64,000 bases of DNA from Bacillus pumilus (GTDB lineage: Bacteria > Bacillota > Bacilli > Bacillales > Bacillaceae). Below the pieces are notes generated by a model. It made no database searches. It was not told the origin of the DNA and saw only the letters and a list, made by a program, of their open reading frames with translations. Position 1 is the first letter of the stretch; each line of letters opens with the position of its first letter. The stretch is taken from assembly GCF_024498355.1 (NCBI RefSeq), contig NZ_CP101833.1, positions 2,027,001 to 2,091,000 on the forward strand. The letters are read 5' to 3'. This document shows, in pieces, positions 51,855 through 61,058 of the stretch. The position numbers and the translations under genes are program-made.

Positions 51855-51858
51855 CATG

Positions 51859-52203
51859 TTAATTAACGACTTTTACTACTTTTATAAGACCATCTATTCT
51901 TTTTTCATTACTAAAGTAGGCTTTGATACGATCACCTTTCTTCAAATCAGCGACATCATCTTCAAATTTCTTTCCATTAAAAATGATTTTCGTGCCGTTT
52001 TTCGCTTGACCGTAATATTCATCTCCATCAATTTTCGTAATGGTATATTCATAGATTGTGTAATCTTTATCATTATTCGTTAAGCTTTCGCCAATGGCTG
52101 TTGGCACATCTTCAATTTTCATGCCATTCATGTATAAATAACCTGCGCCTAAACAAAGCAGTAAAACAAATAAGATCGCAATTTTTAATTTAATTTTCCC
52201 CAT
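51859..52203 (-). CDS. ypuD: YpuD-like exported or membrane-anchored protein (DUF1093-type OB fold)
   Basis: A 114-residue protein with an N-terminal hydrophobic anchor (about 7-25, AILFVLLLCLGAGYLYMNG) and an extracellular small beta domain (DYTIYEYTITKIDGDEYYGQAKNGTKIIFNGKKF). It is closest in pattern to B. subtilis YpuD, a gene near the rib operon. The ATG at 52203 has GGAGGT seven bases upstream. In B. subtilis sipS lies between ypuD and ribD; it is absent here. Function unknown. Confidence 0.8.
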   Translation of the reverse strand: MGKIKLKIAILFVLLLCLGAGYLYMNGMKIEDVPTAIGESLTNNDKDYTIYEYTITKIDGDEYYGQAKNGTKIIFNGKKFEDDVADLKKGDRIKAYFSNEKRIDGLIKVVKVVN

Positions 52204-52440
52204 ATTTAGAACCTCCATCATCTGCACTTCGCCTTTTTGTATGTTTTATTCCTTATCATGATGAAATAAAACCAAAAGAGCAATTTTTCATTAATGGTTA
52301 CTTATATAACGATTGAGACGGACCTTTGGTTTCCACCTATTAATCATTACATATGATACGAATATGCGTTCTTTATTAAGGGGGTATCTTTCCTTTTTAT
52401 CATTAGTAAAACACACACCAAAAGAATGTAGGCTTTTTGA

Positions 52441-52677
52441 TTAGACTCTTTTTTCGAGTGCGAATAGGTCTTCCTCTAACAATTGTGATCGCTGAACAGC
52501 GATGTTGCGACTGTCACGAACCCCTTGATTATAATAGTAGCTTCCAAGATTTTTTGTGATAAATTCTAGTATATTGATGGCAGCTAATTCACCAATCTCT
52601 TCTTCTCGTTCTTCGGCAAAGTAACGCTGAATGTCAATCATCATTTGATTTTTTTCTTCTTTTGTTAATGGTTTCAA
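52441..52677 (-). CDS. DUF2164-family small protein
   Basis: A 78-residue soluble protein with the family pattern KEEKNQMMIDIQRYFAEEREEEIGELAAINILEFI and YYYNQGVRDSRNIA. No function is known. AGGAGA lies upstream of the ATG. Flanked by about 240 bases of gene-free DNA on each side, in which I see only the tandem ppiB terminators to the right. Confidence 0.75.
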   Translation of the reverse strand: MKPLTKEEKNQMMIDIQRYFAEEREEEIGELAAINILEFITKNLGSYYYNQGVRDSRNIAVQRSQLLEEDLFALEKRV

Positions 52678-52828
52678 AGTATCTCCTGCTTTCTTTCAGC
52701 ATGACCACACGCTTTCATGATTTGCAGATGTCACTCGTGTTTCATCTGTATGGTTGACAATCATAAGTGCGAATGTTTGTTCTGTTATCGTATCACAAAA
52801 ACAGGTTCTGTGCATGGTTGTTCAAAAA

Positions 52829-52870
52829 GAAAAAGCGCATTTTGAAAAAAATTGATCAAAATACGCTTTT
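52829..52870 (-). terminator. Second terminator after ppiB
   Basis: Minus-strand arms AAAAGCGTATTTTG and CAAAATGCGCTTTTT around an AT-rich loop, about 50 bases beyond the first ppiB terminator. Confidence 0.65.
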
Positions 52871-52888
52871 AAAATGAAGATATAAATC

Positions 52889-52916
52889 AAAAAACACCGC
52901 GATTAAGCGGTGTTTT
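52889..52916 (-). terminator. First terminator after ppiB
   Basis: Minus-strand AAAACACCGC and GCGGTGTTTTTT arms around TTAATC, immediately after the ppiB stop. Confidence 0.88.
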
Positions 52917-52919
52917 GGA

Positions 52920-53357
52920 TTAAGCATCTACAACTTCGACTTTTTCCATACCTTGGCCTTGCTCCATATCAAGAACAGCCTCGATACCAGATGTTACCTT
53001 ACCAAAAACAGTGTGCACGCCATTTAAATGCGGCTGCGGATCATGTACGATAAAAAATTGGCTGCCGCCCGTGTCTTTACCAGCATGCGCCATTGATAAT
53101 GAACCTCTTTCGTGTTGATGAGGGTTTCCTTCTGTTTCACATTTAATTGTGTAACCAGGGCCTCCAGTTCCATTACCGTTTGGGTCGCCGCCTTGGCTGA
53201 CGAAGCCAGGGATCACGCGGTGGAATTTCAATCCATCGTAGAAGCCCTCATTTGCTAGTTTTTCAAAGTTTGCTACTGTACCTGGAGCAGCCTCTGGGTA
53301 AAGTTCAAACTCAATTTTCTTTCCATTCGTTAATTGTATGTATCCTTTTTTCGCCAT
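52920..53357 (-). CDS. ppiB: Peptidyl-prolyl cis-trans isomerase B (cyclophilin)
   Basis: A 145-residue cytoplasmic cyclophilin: [22 protein letters not shown] and [19 protein letters not shown] carry the active-site Arg, Phe, Met and Gln residues. It accelerates proline isomerisation during folding. Monocistronic, with two terminators downstream, divergent from ypuA. Confidence 0.96.
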   Translation of the reverse strand: MAKKGYIQLTNGKKIEFELYPEAAPGTVANFEKLANEGFYDGLKFHRVIPGFVSQGGDPNGNGTGGPGYTIKCETEGNPHQHERGSLSMAHAGKDTGGSQFFIVHDPQPHLNGVHTVFGKVTSGIEAVLDMEQGQGMEKVEVVDA

Positions 53358-53539
53358 TTTTCACATTCTCCTTTCAGGTTAAACAACGCTCATTATAGCA
53401 CATTTTCAGTGATGTTAAACATCCCCTGCTTTTTGAATGTTATTTACCTCCCATCTCATCATTGTTAAAATAGAAGAGCCTGATCCTTTTCTCCTAAGTA
53501 CATGAAGTTAGACTGATCAAAACAACTTCAAAAGAAAAT

Positions 53540-53568
53540 TGAAACGTCAGGCTGATTTGTTACGTCTA
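53540..53568 (+). promoter_or_regulatory. ECF (sigma M-type) promoter of ypuA
   Basis: TGAAAC (53540-53545) and CGTCTA (53563-53568) are separated by 17 bases, an ideal match to the envelope-stress ECF promoter pattern. ypuA is reported as a sigma M regulon member in B. subtilis, supporting the call. Confidence 0.8.
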
Positions 53569-53651
53569 TATGTTGGAGTACGCTTCACACGTGTACTCAA
53601 AAGATGAGTTTCTCTAGAAAGAGGAACGCTCTCGACTTGAAGGAGGTCAAC

Positions 53652-54536
53652 ATGTTTAAAAAAACGATGCTTGGTATGATGGCAGCGCTCCTTTTACTGA
53701 TTGGTGCGCCAAAAGTCAGCTTAGCGGATGCAGCTGTAGGCGATGTCATCGTCACACTCGGGCAAGACTTAACACCGGCTGATCGCCAGAAGGTGCTTGA
53801 CGAGTTGAATCCACCTGAAAATGCGACAAAAATTGAAGTAACCAATAAAGAAGAGCACGAATATTTAGGAAAGTACATCCCTCGTTCTCAAATTGGGACT
53901 AGAGCATTATCATCTTCATCCATCACCATAGAAAAATCAGGTACTGGTCTGACTGTGGATACACATAACATTAAGACGATTACAGATGAGATGTATTTAA
54001 ATGCTTTAATGACAGCAGGTGTCAAGGATGCGAAGGTGGTCGTGACTGCCCCGTTTGAAGTATCTGGTACAGCAGCGCTGACGGGTTTATTAAAAGCCTA
54101 TGAAGTGTCAAGCGACAAAGCCATTCCAGAAGATGTGAAGCAGGTCGCAAACGAAGAGCTGGTGACAACATCTAAATTGGGTGACTCCATCGGAAAAGAC
54201 AATGCTTCTGCTCTTATTGCAAAAATCAAAGATGACATTGCGAAAAACGGTGTCCCTAAAACAACAAAAGAAGTGGAAGAAAAAGTGGATCAAGCCGCTT
54301 CCGATTTGAACTTAAATCTGACGCAAGAGCAAAAGGATCAGCTAGTCTCCCTCTTTAATAAAATGAAAAACATCAATATCGATTGGAACCAAGTAGGGTC
54401 TCAAATCGATAAAGCAAAAGACAAGATTACGAAATTCATAGAATCAGATGAAGGTAAAAACCTTCTACAAAAGATTTGGGATTTCTTTGTCTCCATTTGG
54501 AACGCGATTGTGTCTGTATTCACTGGCGGAAAATAA
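53652..54536 (+). CDS. ypuA: YpuA, secreted DUF1002 protein
   Basis: A 294-residue exported protein: signal peptide (about 1-26, KKTMLGMMAALLLLIGAPKVSLADA) and a long, mainly helical extracellular domain of the DUF1002 family, ending in a hydrophobic WDFFVSIWNAIVSVFTGGK tail. The ATG at 53652 has AAGGAGG seven bases upstream. The ECF-type promoter suggests a role in cell-envelope stress; the biochemical function is unknown. Plus strand, convergent with lysA. Confidence 0.88.
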   Translation: MFKKTMLGMMAALLLLIGAPKVSLADAAVGDVIVTLGQDLTPADRQKVLDELNPPENATKIEVTNKEEHEYLGKYIPRSQIGTRALSSSSITIEKSGTGLTVDTHNIKTITDEMYLNALMTAGVKDAKVVVTAPFEVSGTAALTGLLKAYEVSSDKAIPEDVKQVANEELVTTSKLGDSIGKDNASALIAKIKDDIAKNGVPKTTKEVEEKVDQAASDLNLNLTQEQKDQLVSLFNKMKNINIDWNQVGSQIDKAKDKITKFIESDEGKNLLQKIWDFFVSIWNAIVSVFTGGK

Positions 54537-54543
54537 ATTTCAT

Positions 54544-54577
54544 AAAAAACGCTGCCTGATCATCAGGCAGCTTTTTT
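54544..54577. terminator. Bidirectional terminator between ypuA and lysA
   Basis: AAAAAACGCTGCCTGATGAT-type hairpin: arms GCTGCCTGA and TCAGGCAGC around TCA, with T runs on both strands; overlaps the lysA stop. Confidence 0.88.
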
Positions 54578-55907
54578 AAGTAGATGACTTCACTTTTGAT
54601 TGATAGGGTAAATCCAGTTTGACAATGTCCTCATATGTTTCACGCTCAACTACAAGCTGCGCTTCCCCATCTTCTACAAACACAACAGCCGGGCGCGGGA
54701 TACGGTTATAGTTGTTTGACATACTGTAGCCATATGCTCCTGTACAAAAGACAGCTAATAAATCTCCTTGTGATAACTCTGGCAGGTCGATATCCCAAAT
54801 GAGCATATCTCCGCTTTCACAGCATTTCCCTGCAATTGAAACCGTTCGATCATGCGTTTGGCTCATTTTGTTGGCACTCGCTGCTTCATATTTCGCTTGA
54901 TATAAAGCTGGGCGAATGTTGTCACTCATTCCGCCGTCTATGGCTACATAATCACGAATTCCAGGTACATGTTTTGATGAGCCGATCGTATAAAGAGTCG
55001 TCCCTGCATCTCCAACAAGAGAGCGGCCAGGCTCAATCCAAATTTCCGGCATAACGAACTCATAGCGGGCTACGTTCGCTTTGACAGCTTGGATAATTTT
55101 TTCAACGTATTCTGTCGGAGGAAGTGGTTCATCCTCAGCTGTATATCGGATCCCAAAGCCTCCGCCTAAGTTTAACACTGTGGAGATAAAGCCAAAGGAT
55201 TCTCTCCATTCATCCAGCTTCATAAAGATTTTATCTGCTGCAAGGACAAAACCAGCCGTATCAAAGATTTGTGAACCGATATGGCAATGGACACCTAAAA
55301 GCTCGATCACTTCTGACCCAATCACTTGTTTCACCGCTTCGTCTGCTTGTCCATTATGAAGATCAAAGCCAAACTTTGAATCCTCTTGGCCTGTCGTAAT
55401 GTAATCATGAGTATGCGCTTCGACACCTGGCGTGATACGGAGCAGCACTTTCACCTTTTTTGACAGCTCTTGACCAAGCTGTTCAATGAGTTTCATTTCA
55501 TAGAAATTATCAACTACAATACAGCCGATCCCATACTCTAATGCCATCTTTAATTCTTCTCTGCTTTTGTTGTTGCCATGGAAATGAATTTTATCTACTG
55601 GAAATCCGGCGCAAATGGCTGTATGCAGCTCTCCGCCAGATACGACATCAAGAGATAATCCTTCTTCTTTGGCAAGCTGAAACATGGCAATAGAGGAAAA
55701 TGCTTTACTCGCATATGCTACCTGCGCCGTTAATTCTTCTTCTATAAACGCTTTTTGAAAGCTTTTTGCGCGCTCCCGTATTAAAGCCACATCATATACA
55801 TAAAGTGGTGTCCCATACGTTTCAGCTAAAGAAACGGCATCAACACCACCAATTTCTAAATGACCGAGTTCATTTTGTCTGCAAGTGCCGTGTAAATACA
55901 ATGTCAT
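54576..55907 (-). CDS. lysA: Diaminopimelate decarboxylase
   Basis: A 443-residue PLP enzyme producing lysine from meso-diaminopimelate. The PLP lysine is in AYASKAFSS, with HFHGNNKSREEL, VLLRITPGVEAHTHDYITTGQEDSKFGF, GVHCHIGSQ, LNLGGGFGI, EPGRSLVGDAG and CESGDMLI as further active-site motifs. Positioned just after spoVAF as in B. subtilis, where it is read from the spoVA operon in the forespore. Confidence 0.96.
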   Translation of the reverse strand: MTLYLHGTCRQNELGHLEIGGVDAVSLAETYGTPLYVYDVALIRERAKSFQKAFIEEELTAQVAYASKAFSSIAMFQLAKEEGLSLDVVSGGELHTAICAGFPVDKIHFHGNNKSREELKMALEYGIGCIVVDNFYEMKLIEQLGQELSKKVKVLLRITPGVEAHTHDYITTGQEDSKFGFDLHNGQADEAVKQVIGSEVIELLGVHCHIGSQIFDTAGFVLAADKIFMKLDEWRESFGFISTVLNLGGGFGIRYTAEDEPLPPTEYVEKIIQAVKANVARYEFVMPEIWIEPGRSLVGDAGTTLYTIGSSKHVPGIRDYVAIDGGMSDNIRPALYQAKYEAASANKMSQTHDRTVSIAGKCCESGDMLIWDIDLPELSQGDLLAVFCTGAYGYSMSNNYNRIPRPAVVFVEDGEAQLVVERETYEDIVKLDLPYQSKVKSST

Positions 55908-55930
55908 TCCCTCTTTCTCCGCCTCGGCTG

Positions 55931-55959
55931 AAAAAAGACAGCTACGTGAGCTGCCTTTT
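55931..55959 (-). terminator. Terminator between spoVAF and lysA
   Basis: Minus-strand GGCAGCT and AGCTGTC arms around CACGT, followed by TTTTTTCAG. It lies before lysA, so read-through from spoVA into lysA would be limited. Confidence 0.7.
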
Positions 55960-56016
55960 GCCGTTTCTCAAAGTTAAAAATACAATATCACAATCTTCAG
56001 CCACTTTCAATGAGCG

Positions 56017-57489
56017 CTAAGAATTTGGCGGAATTTTTGATCTGTTTTGAGGGTGTACGATGCTTGGCCTTACTTTTGAGCCCGGAACAGACGTCCGAAT
56101 CAGCACTTGCCACAAAGCCTTTCCATTAAAAGGAATGAACGGCCACATATAAGGCGTCTGCAATGAACGAATGGATGTTAAATAAATGAGTAACAAGGTA
56201 AAACCAATGATGAGTCCATTCAGCTTAAAGATCGCCACTAGTGCTAATATGATGAGTCGCACGATCTTATTGGCGACACTCAGTTCATAGCTCGGTGTTG
56301 TAAATGTGCCGATGGCTGCTAGTGAGACGTATAAAATGACCTCCGGTGTAAATAAACCGACATCGATGGCAATTTGTCCAATTAAAACGGCCGCAATCAG
56401 CCCCATGGCGGTCGACAGTGCAGTGGGCGTATGAATTGCTGCCATTCTTAAGAACTCCACCCCAAAATCAGCAAGAAATACTTGGAGAATAACAGGGATA
56501 TGTGAAGGCTTGTTAAACCCAATATAGCTTAAATTGTCAGGCAGGAGATTTGGTTCTAGGATAAACAGAAACCAAATTGGCAATAAAAAGGTGGAACATA
56601 ATATGCCTAAAAAGCGTACCCATCTTAGAAACGTGCCTACTGCCGGTGCCTGGCGGTATTCTTCTGCATGCTGAACGTGATGAAAAATTGTGGTTGGAGT
56701 AATGATGACACTAGGCGATGTATCGGTAATGATGATGACATGCCCTTCTAATATATGATTAGCAGCTACATCTGGGCGCTCGGTGTATCTTACAAGCGGA
56801 AAGGGATTATAGCCTTGTTTAATAATAAATTCTTCAATCGTTTTATCAGACATCGTCAGCCCATCGACTTTGATACCTGACACTTCTTTTTCAATGATAT
56901 CCACAAGATCTGGATCCGCAATGTCTTCAATGTAGCAAACACATACATCTGCTTTTGAACGTTCGCCTACTTTGAGCATTTTGTATCGCAGCTTTTCATC
57001 TCGCACTCTTCTACGAATGAGCGCTGTATTCACAATAATGTTTTCGACAAACCCGTCTCTTGCTCCTCTGACAACCTTTTCTGTATCCGGCTCCTCTGGC
57101 ATTCTGCCAGGATAGCTCCTGACATCAATGATAAATGCGTAGTTTTCACCTTCTACAACGACTGCCACAAGTCCCGACAGCACTTGATCTACTGCTTCAT
57201 CCAGCGTTTCAACTTTTGAGACCTGCTGATTGACAAGGCGGTTCTCGACCACACGAGCGAGGTCATCTGATTCAGGTTCGCTGTCATTGATTTCAATCAG
57301 TTCTTTTAATAAATAGATGACATACTGCGTATCACACAATCCGTTTACATAGTAAAGTTGGATTTCCTGATCATGTATATAGATTTTCCGAACGCCAAGG
57401 TCGAAGCTGAGACCCATCCCGACATTATCCTTGAAGTAATCTTCATTTTTCTTTGGGTCTCGGTACACGTTTACCTTGTCTTTCTTCAT
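56017..57489 (-). CDS. spoVAF: Stage V sporulation protein AF (GerA-type A subunit homologue)
   Basis: A 490-residue protein resembling GerAA: a large cytoplasmic N-terminal domain ([31 protein letters not shown]), then membrane helices from about residue 285. SpoVAF works with FigP/OpuE-type partners to amplify ion release in germination and is not essential for DPA uptake. The ATG at 57489 has AAAGGAG eight bases upstream; overlaps spoVAEA by 47 bases. Confidence 0.93.
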   Translation of the reverse strand: MKKDKVNVYRDPKKNEDYFKDNVGMGLSFDLGVRKIYIHDQEIQLYYVNGLCDTQYVIYLLKELIEINDSEPESDDLARVVENRLVNQQVSKVETLDEAVDQVLSGLVAVVVEGENYAFIIDVRSYPGRMPEEPDTEKVVRGARDGFVENIIVNTALIRRRVRDEKLRYKMLKVGERSKADVCVCYIEDIADPDLVDIIEKEVSGIKVDGLTMSDKTIEEFIIKQGYNPFPLVRYTERPDVAANHILEGHVIIITDTSPSVIITPTTIFHHVQHAEEYRQAPAVGTFLRWVRFLGILCSTFLLPIWFLFILEPNLLPDNLSYIGFNKPSHIPVILQVFLADFGVEFLRMAAIHTPTALSTAMGLIAAVLIGQIAIDVGLFTPEVILYVSLAAIGTFTTPSYELSVANKIVRLIILALVAIFKLNGLIIGFTLLLIYLTSIRSLQTPYMWPFIPFNGKALWQVLIRTSVPGSKVRPSIVHPQNRSKIPPNS

Positions 57490-58051
57490 GGAAACCACTC
57501 CTTTCTAATATTAACTCAACTGCTTTCATCGTGATTGGAGATCCTTTGCTCAGATCATCTTTCCGTCCCATTTTGCCAATATCCCCAATCCCGACAACAA
57601 ACGGAAGATGGAGTGAGTCGAGACAATACACCGTATCCCCGCTCATTTTATGTGGCTCCATTTCTGGAAGTCCGTGTTTGTCGACACCGTATTCTGTTAG
57701 TTCACCTTCCCGGTCAATGGAGACATGCACCTTGGTCCATTCGGCTTGATGCGTCTTAGATGCAACTGCAATGGCTCCAATCACTTCAATTTCAGGGTGA
57801 CACGCCACATGCTTCATCGCCGTCTCCCCTGTTCCTTCACCCGTCAAACCAGAATCATCAAACATGACAAACACTGGATCATACGGCGTCTTTAAAATCA
57901 TCTGGACAAGTTCAGGTCCTGTCCGTTTGCTCGGATTCCCTTTTGAGCTAGAAATACATCGTCCGCCGACTTTTTTAGCGACAAGCTCAATCGTTTTGGC
58001 AGCATATATATCTCCGTCTGTCACTAAAATGACTTTACGTCTTTGCCCCAT
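57443..58051 (-). CDS. spoVAEA: Stage V sporulation protein AEA
   Basis: A 202-residue soluble protein, [41 protein letters not shown], the N-terminal part of the former single spoVAE annotation. It is a component of the spoVA operon product set for Ca-DPA handling in the forespore inner membrane; its exact role is unclear. Six bases after spoVAEB. Confidence 0.93.
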   Translation of the reverse strand: MGQRRKVILVTDGDIYAAKTIELVAKKVGGRCISSSKGNPSKRTGPELVQMILKTPYDPVFVMFDDSGLTGEGTGETAMKHVACHPEIEVIGAIAVASKTHQAEWTKVHVSIDREGELTEYGVDKHGLPEMEPHKMSGDTVYCLDSLHLPFVVGIGDIGKMGRKDDLSKGSPITMKAVELILERSGFHEERQGKRVPRPKEK

Positions 58052-58057
58052 ATGAGG

Positions 58058-58408
58058 TTATCCTTTCGGTTTAAAGATAAGTGCGATAATAAATGAGAAT
58101 AAAATCGCAGCTGATATTCCAGCAGAGGTTAATTCAAAAATACCGATCCCGATTCCGATGAATCCATGTACATCTGCCTGGTGCATTGCCCCATGAAGCA
58201 AACTATGACCAAAGCTAACGATAGGTACGGTTGCACCTGCACCTGCAAATTCAATAAATTTATCATAAATTCCGAACCCGTCTAATATGGTTCCTGCCAC
58301 AACAAAGATGGTCATGACATGTGCAGGCGTGAGTTTGAGTACGTCCAATAAAAGCTGGCCGATGACACAAATAAGTCCGCCTGCAACAAAAGCGATCAGA
58401 TATTCCAT
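58058..58408 (-). CDS. spoVAEB: Stage V sporulation protein AEB, DPA channel subunit
   Basis: A 116-residue membrane protein with three to four helices and the [25 protein letters not shown] motif, paralogous to SpoVAC. Part of the DPA channel in the inner spore membrane. Its start overlaps the spoVAD stop by one base. Confidence 0.94.
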   Translation of the reverse strand: MEYLIAFVAGGLICVIGQLLLDVLKLTPAHVMTIFVVAGTILDGFGIYDKFIEFAGAGATVPIVSFGHSLLHGAMHQADVHGFIGIGIGIFELTSAGISAAILFSFIIALIFKPKG

Positions 58409-59424
58409 TAGCTTTCTCCTCCCGCACGCTCAAATACGACACCATGCGCAATGGTGGGAATGGTCTCTTTTTGCTGGACCATCGTCGGGCTGAGAAGTGC
58501 CCCGGTTGCGACAACAAATACTTTTTGCAAATTCCCTGCCTTCATTTCTTGAAAGATGTGACTAAATGTCACAACAGCTGAACACGCACAGCCGCTGCCT
58601 CCAGCGAACACATTTTGATCGGGTGTGTAGATGATTAATCCGCAATCATCGTGCTTTCGGCCGAGCTGAATGCCGTCTTCTTTGAGCAGATCCTTTAAGA
58701 TCGGTGAGCCAATGCCAGATAGATCACCTGTTAAAATAAGATCGTAATCGTCAACCGTTCTCCCTAGATCTTCTAAGTGCTGCTTGATGGTATCTGCTGC
58801 TGCCGGTGCCATTGCCGATCCCATGTCAAATGGGTCTGTAATCCCAAGATCCATGACTCGTCCCACAGTTGCACTTGTAATTTGAATTTGGGAGGGCTCT
58901 TGGCTGATAATAACGGCCCCGCTCCCAGTCACTGTACTTGTCGCTGTATCTGGTTTTTGCCCGCCGTATTCTGTCGGATTACGAAATTGGCGTTCTGCCG
59001 TCGCATTATGACTGCTTGTCGCAGCAATGGCTCTTTTTGCAAAACCACCATCTACTAATGCCGAAGCAATGGCGACCGATTCCATTGATGTGGAGCATGC
59101 TCCAAATAAGCAAAGAAACGGAATTTTAAGTTCTCTTGCCACATAGTTTGCTGTGACGTTTTGATTCAGTAAGTCTCCTGCCAGCAAAAGATCAACATCG
59201 CTTTTTTGCAAATTTGCTTTTGATAAAGCGGTTGATATCGCATCATCCATGAGCTGCCTTTCAGCCATTTCCCAGTTCTTTTGATCACAATGCATTTCGT
59301 CGTATGTTTTATCAATTAGATGACCGATCGGGCCGTCTTTTTCTTTCGGTCCTGCAGCTGTTCCTTCTGCATTGACATAAAGCTTATGCTCGAATACCCA
59401 AGATTGTTTACCTGTTAGTTTCAC
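58408..59424 (-). CDS. spoVAD: Stage V sporulation protein AD, DPA-binding subunit
   Basis: A 338-residue thiolase-fold protein which binds dipicolinic acid and plugs or delivers it to the SpoVA channel. Visible features include [25 protein letters not shown] (active-site-like Cys) and [19 protein letters not shown]. Typical full length. Confidence 0.95.
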   Translation of the reverse strand: MKLTGKQSWVFEHKLYVNAEGTAAGPKEKDGPIGHLIDKTYDEMHCDQKNWEMAERQLMDDAISTALSKANLQKSDVDLLLAGDLLNQNVTANYVARELKIPFLCLFGACSTSMESVAIASALVDGGFAKRAIAATSSHNATAERQFRNPTEYGGQKPDTATSTVTGSGAVIISQEPSQIQITSATVGRVMDLGITDPFDMGSAMAPAAADTIKQHLEDLGRTVDDYDLILTGDLSGIGSPILKDLLKEDGIQLGRKHDDCGLIIYTPDQNVFAGGSGCACSAVVTFSHIFQEMKAGNLQKVFVVATGALLSPTMVQQKETIPTIAHGVVFERAGGES

Positions 59425-59436
59425 GTTTCATTCCTC

Positions 59437-59889
59437 CTACGAAAACACCTTTTCCAAGATGTATCGAATGATCCCTACGACATAAGCCGAGACGACACCA
59501 AAAACAATGACGTTCCCAGCAAGCTTAAACATGTTCGTGGCTACACCTAACACAAGCCCTTCACTTCTATGCTCAAGAGCAGCACTTGTCATGCTGTTTG
59601 CAAACCCTGTCACCGGGACAGCGGATCCCGCTCCAGCAAACTGGCCAATTTTATCGTAAATACCGATACCAGTTAAAATAGAAGAAATTAAAATGAGGGT
59701 CGCCACTGTTGGATTCCCCGCTGTCTTTTCATTAAAATCAAAAAAGTGAATATAGAAGTTTTGCAGCCCTTCGCCTATGGCGCAGATCAAGCCGCCAACA
59801 AGAAAAGCCTTGATGCAGTTGAGTACATAAGGAGGTTTGGGCTGATACGTTTTCACCTTAGATGGATAGTTCTCTTTTAAACTCGACAC
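59437..59889 (-). CDS. spoVAC: Stage V sporulation protein AC, DPA channel subunit
   Basis: A 150-residue membrane protein, with FAGAGSAVPVTGFANSMTSAALEHRSEGLVLG as the conserved channel motif and about four helices. In B. subtilis SpoVAC behaves as a mechanosensitive channel. I chose GTG at 59889 (VSSLKENYPSKVKTYQPKPPY), with GGAGGG eight bases upstream; this gives the family length, while the open frame to 59946 adds a spurious segment. Confidence 0.94.
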   Translation of the reverse strand: MSSLKENYPSKVKTYQPKPPYVLNCIKAFLVGGLICAIGEGLQNFYIHFFDFNEKTAGNPTVATLILISSILTGIGIYDKIGQFAGAGSAVPVTGFANSMTSAALEHRSEGLVLGVATNMFKLAGNVIVFGVVSAYVVGIIRYILEKVFS

Positions 59890-59911
59890 GTGTTGTTCCC
59901 TCCAAATTTTT

Positions 59912-60328
59912 TTAAATATAAATAAGCCAATGAAATAATGAACCAAATACCTTTCCTAAGACGATGGCCATGAGCAGCAAAACAATTTTCCCGTCCATTC
60001 CAATTCTTTTCGTTAATATAGGAAGGACATTTAATACCTCAGTCAATGCGGCTGCAAGCATACCGTAGAAGATGCCGGATAAAAGACCAATCGGCAGCGC
60101 CAGCCATTTGGATAAATGCAAATGCATTTGACTTAAGGTGGCCCATCCTCCAACGACCGCTCCACTGATGACAGCCGCCTCGTATCCTTGTATGAAGCGC
60201 TGCGTTTTGGTTAATTGCATTAATCGAGGGATGATGCCAAGCACTGTTAGAAATGCCACAAATCCTGCTCCGACCGTTAAACCGCCGCCAAGTCCAACGA
60301 GCACGACAAAAAGCCACTTACCGATCAT
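59912..60328 (-). CDS. spoVAB: Stage V sporulation protein AB
   Basis: A 138-residue membrane protein with about five helices ([21 protein letters not shown] and [28 protein letters not shown]). Small required component of the DPA uptake system; overlaps spoVAA by 11 bases. Confidence 0.92.
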   Translation of the reverse strand: MIGKWLFVVLVGLGGGLTVGAGFVAFLTVLGIIPRLMQLTKTQRFIQGYEAAVISGAVVGGWATLSQMHLHLSKWLALPIGLLSGIFYGMLAAALTEVLNVLPILTKRIGMDGKIVLLLMAIVLGKVFGSLFHWLIYI

Positions 60329-60938
60329 GGATATCTTTCAATGTTTCTTTATTTTCTTTAAGTGCGACATAATGATCGAGATCGAGCTGGTATTTAAACA
60401 TTTCCACTTCGAGCGGACTTGGTTCTTCATTTAAACGCTTTTTAAATACATGATTGAAAAATAAAATCATGCCCAAACCGAGTCCAAAGCTATATGGAAT
60501 TTGTAATAAATAAGGATGCTCAACCGTTTTTCCTGTGATCATTTCATATAGGCGAATATGAACAAGCCGCATACTGACATCCTCGTGGAAATTCATGATG
60601 GCAAGAGCCGCTCCGACAAATAATAGGAGCCATACAAACACAAATAAAACGGGAGAAAGCTGGCGTTTGCCTGTATCAATTTCAACAATCGCCTCAGAGC
60701 CTCCGACGGTTTGAATGTCGATGTCTGGCCACGTTTTTTTGATCGTTTTGACCACATGCATGATATCTAAAACCACAATGTGACGATCCTTTTTGCTGAC
60801 ATGATACATCGGCATTTTGCTAAGCTTTTGCACAGTCAACTCATGACCAGTGATTTGGGCGATATCCTCTAAATAAATGAGCTGATCAATACCGGTCTTG
60901 ATCCGATGGCGCAGCCGAATAAAGATTTGTCCGTCCAT
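60318..60938 (-). CDS. spoVAA: Stage V sporulation protein AA
   Basis: A 206-residue protein with a soluble N-terminal domain and two helices (about 107-125 and 150-175). First gene of the spoVA operon, required for DPA import. The ATG at 60938 has GGAAGTGA five bases upstream and gives the B. subtilis length; the GTG three codons earlier overlaps the signal. A sigma G promoter precedes it. Confidence 0.92.
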   Translation of the reverse strand: MDGQIFIRLRHRIKTGIDQLIYLEDIAQITGHELTVQKLSKMPMYHVSKKDRHIVVLDIMHVVKTIKKTWPDIDIQTVGGSEAIVEIDTGKRQLSPVLFVFVWLLLFVGAALAIMNFHEDVSMRLVHIRLYEMITGKTVEHPYLLQIPYSFGLGLGMILFFNHVFKKRLNEEPSPLEVEMFKYQLDLDHYVALKENKETLKDIHDR

Positions 60939-60969
60939 CCAAGTCACTTCCTATACGATGGGTTAAAAA

Positions 60970-60998
60970 TAGTATGTGGTGAAAAATGGTTCTCATAC
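60970..60998 (-). promoter_or_regulatory. Sigma G promoter of the spoVA operon
   Basis: On the minus strand GTATG (60994-60998) and a perfect CATACTA (60970-60976) are 17 bases apart, 31 bases ahead of the spoVAA start; the expected forespore pattern. Confidence 0.8.
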
Positions 60999-61031
60999 TG
61001 ACAGAACTTGATTTACCGGTAATTACCACAC

Positions 61032-61058
61032 AAAAAAAGCCAGCCGAATTGGCTAGCT
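61032..61058 (-). terminator. Terminator after sigF
   Basis: Minus-strand AGCTAGCC and GGCTGGCT arms around AATTC, followed by TTTTTTTGTG; overlaps the sigF stop and separates the spoIIA and spoVA operons. Confidence 0.85.

Larger units (their letters stand above)
51351..51858. other. 508-bp gene-free region: rib leader, riboswitch and ypuD terminator
   Basis: Contains, from right to left: the ypuD terminator (51827-51854), the rib promoter (51771-51799), the FMN aptamer (51604-51741), the leader hairpin (51515-51542) and about 165 bases of unassigned leader ahead of ribE. The last part holds only a 20-codon open frame (51442-51504) with no resemblance to RibD. In B. subtilis this interval carries ribD and sipS. 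Confidence 0.85.
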
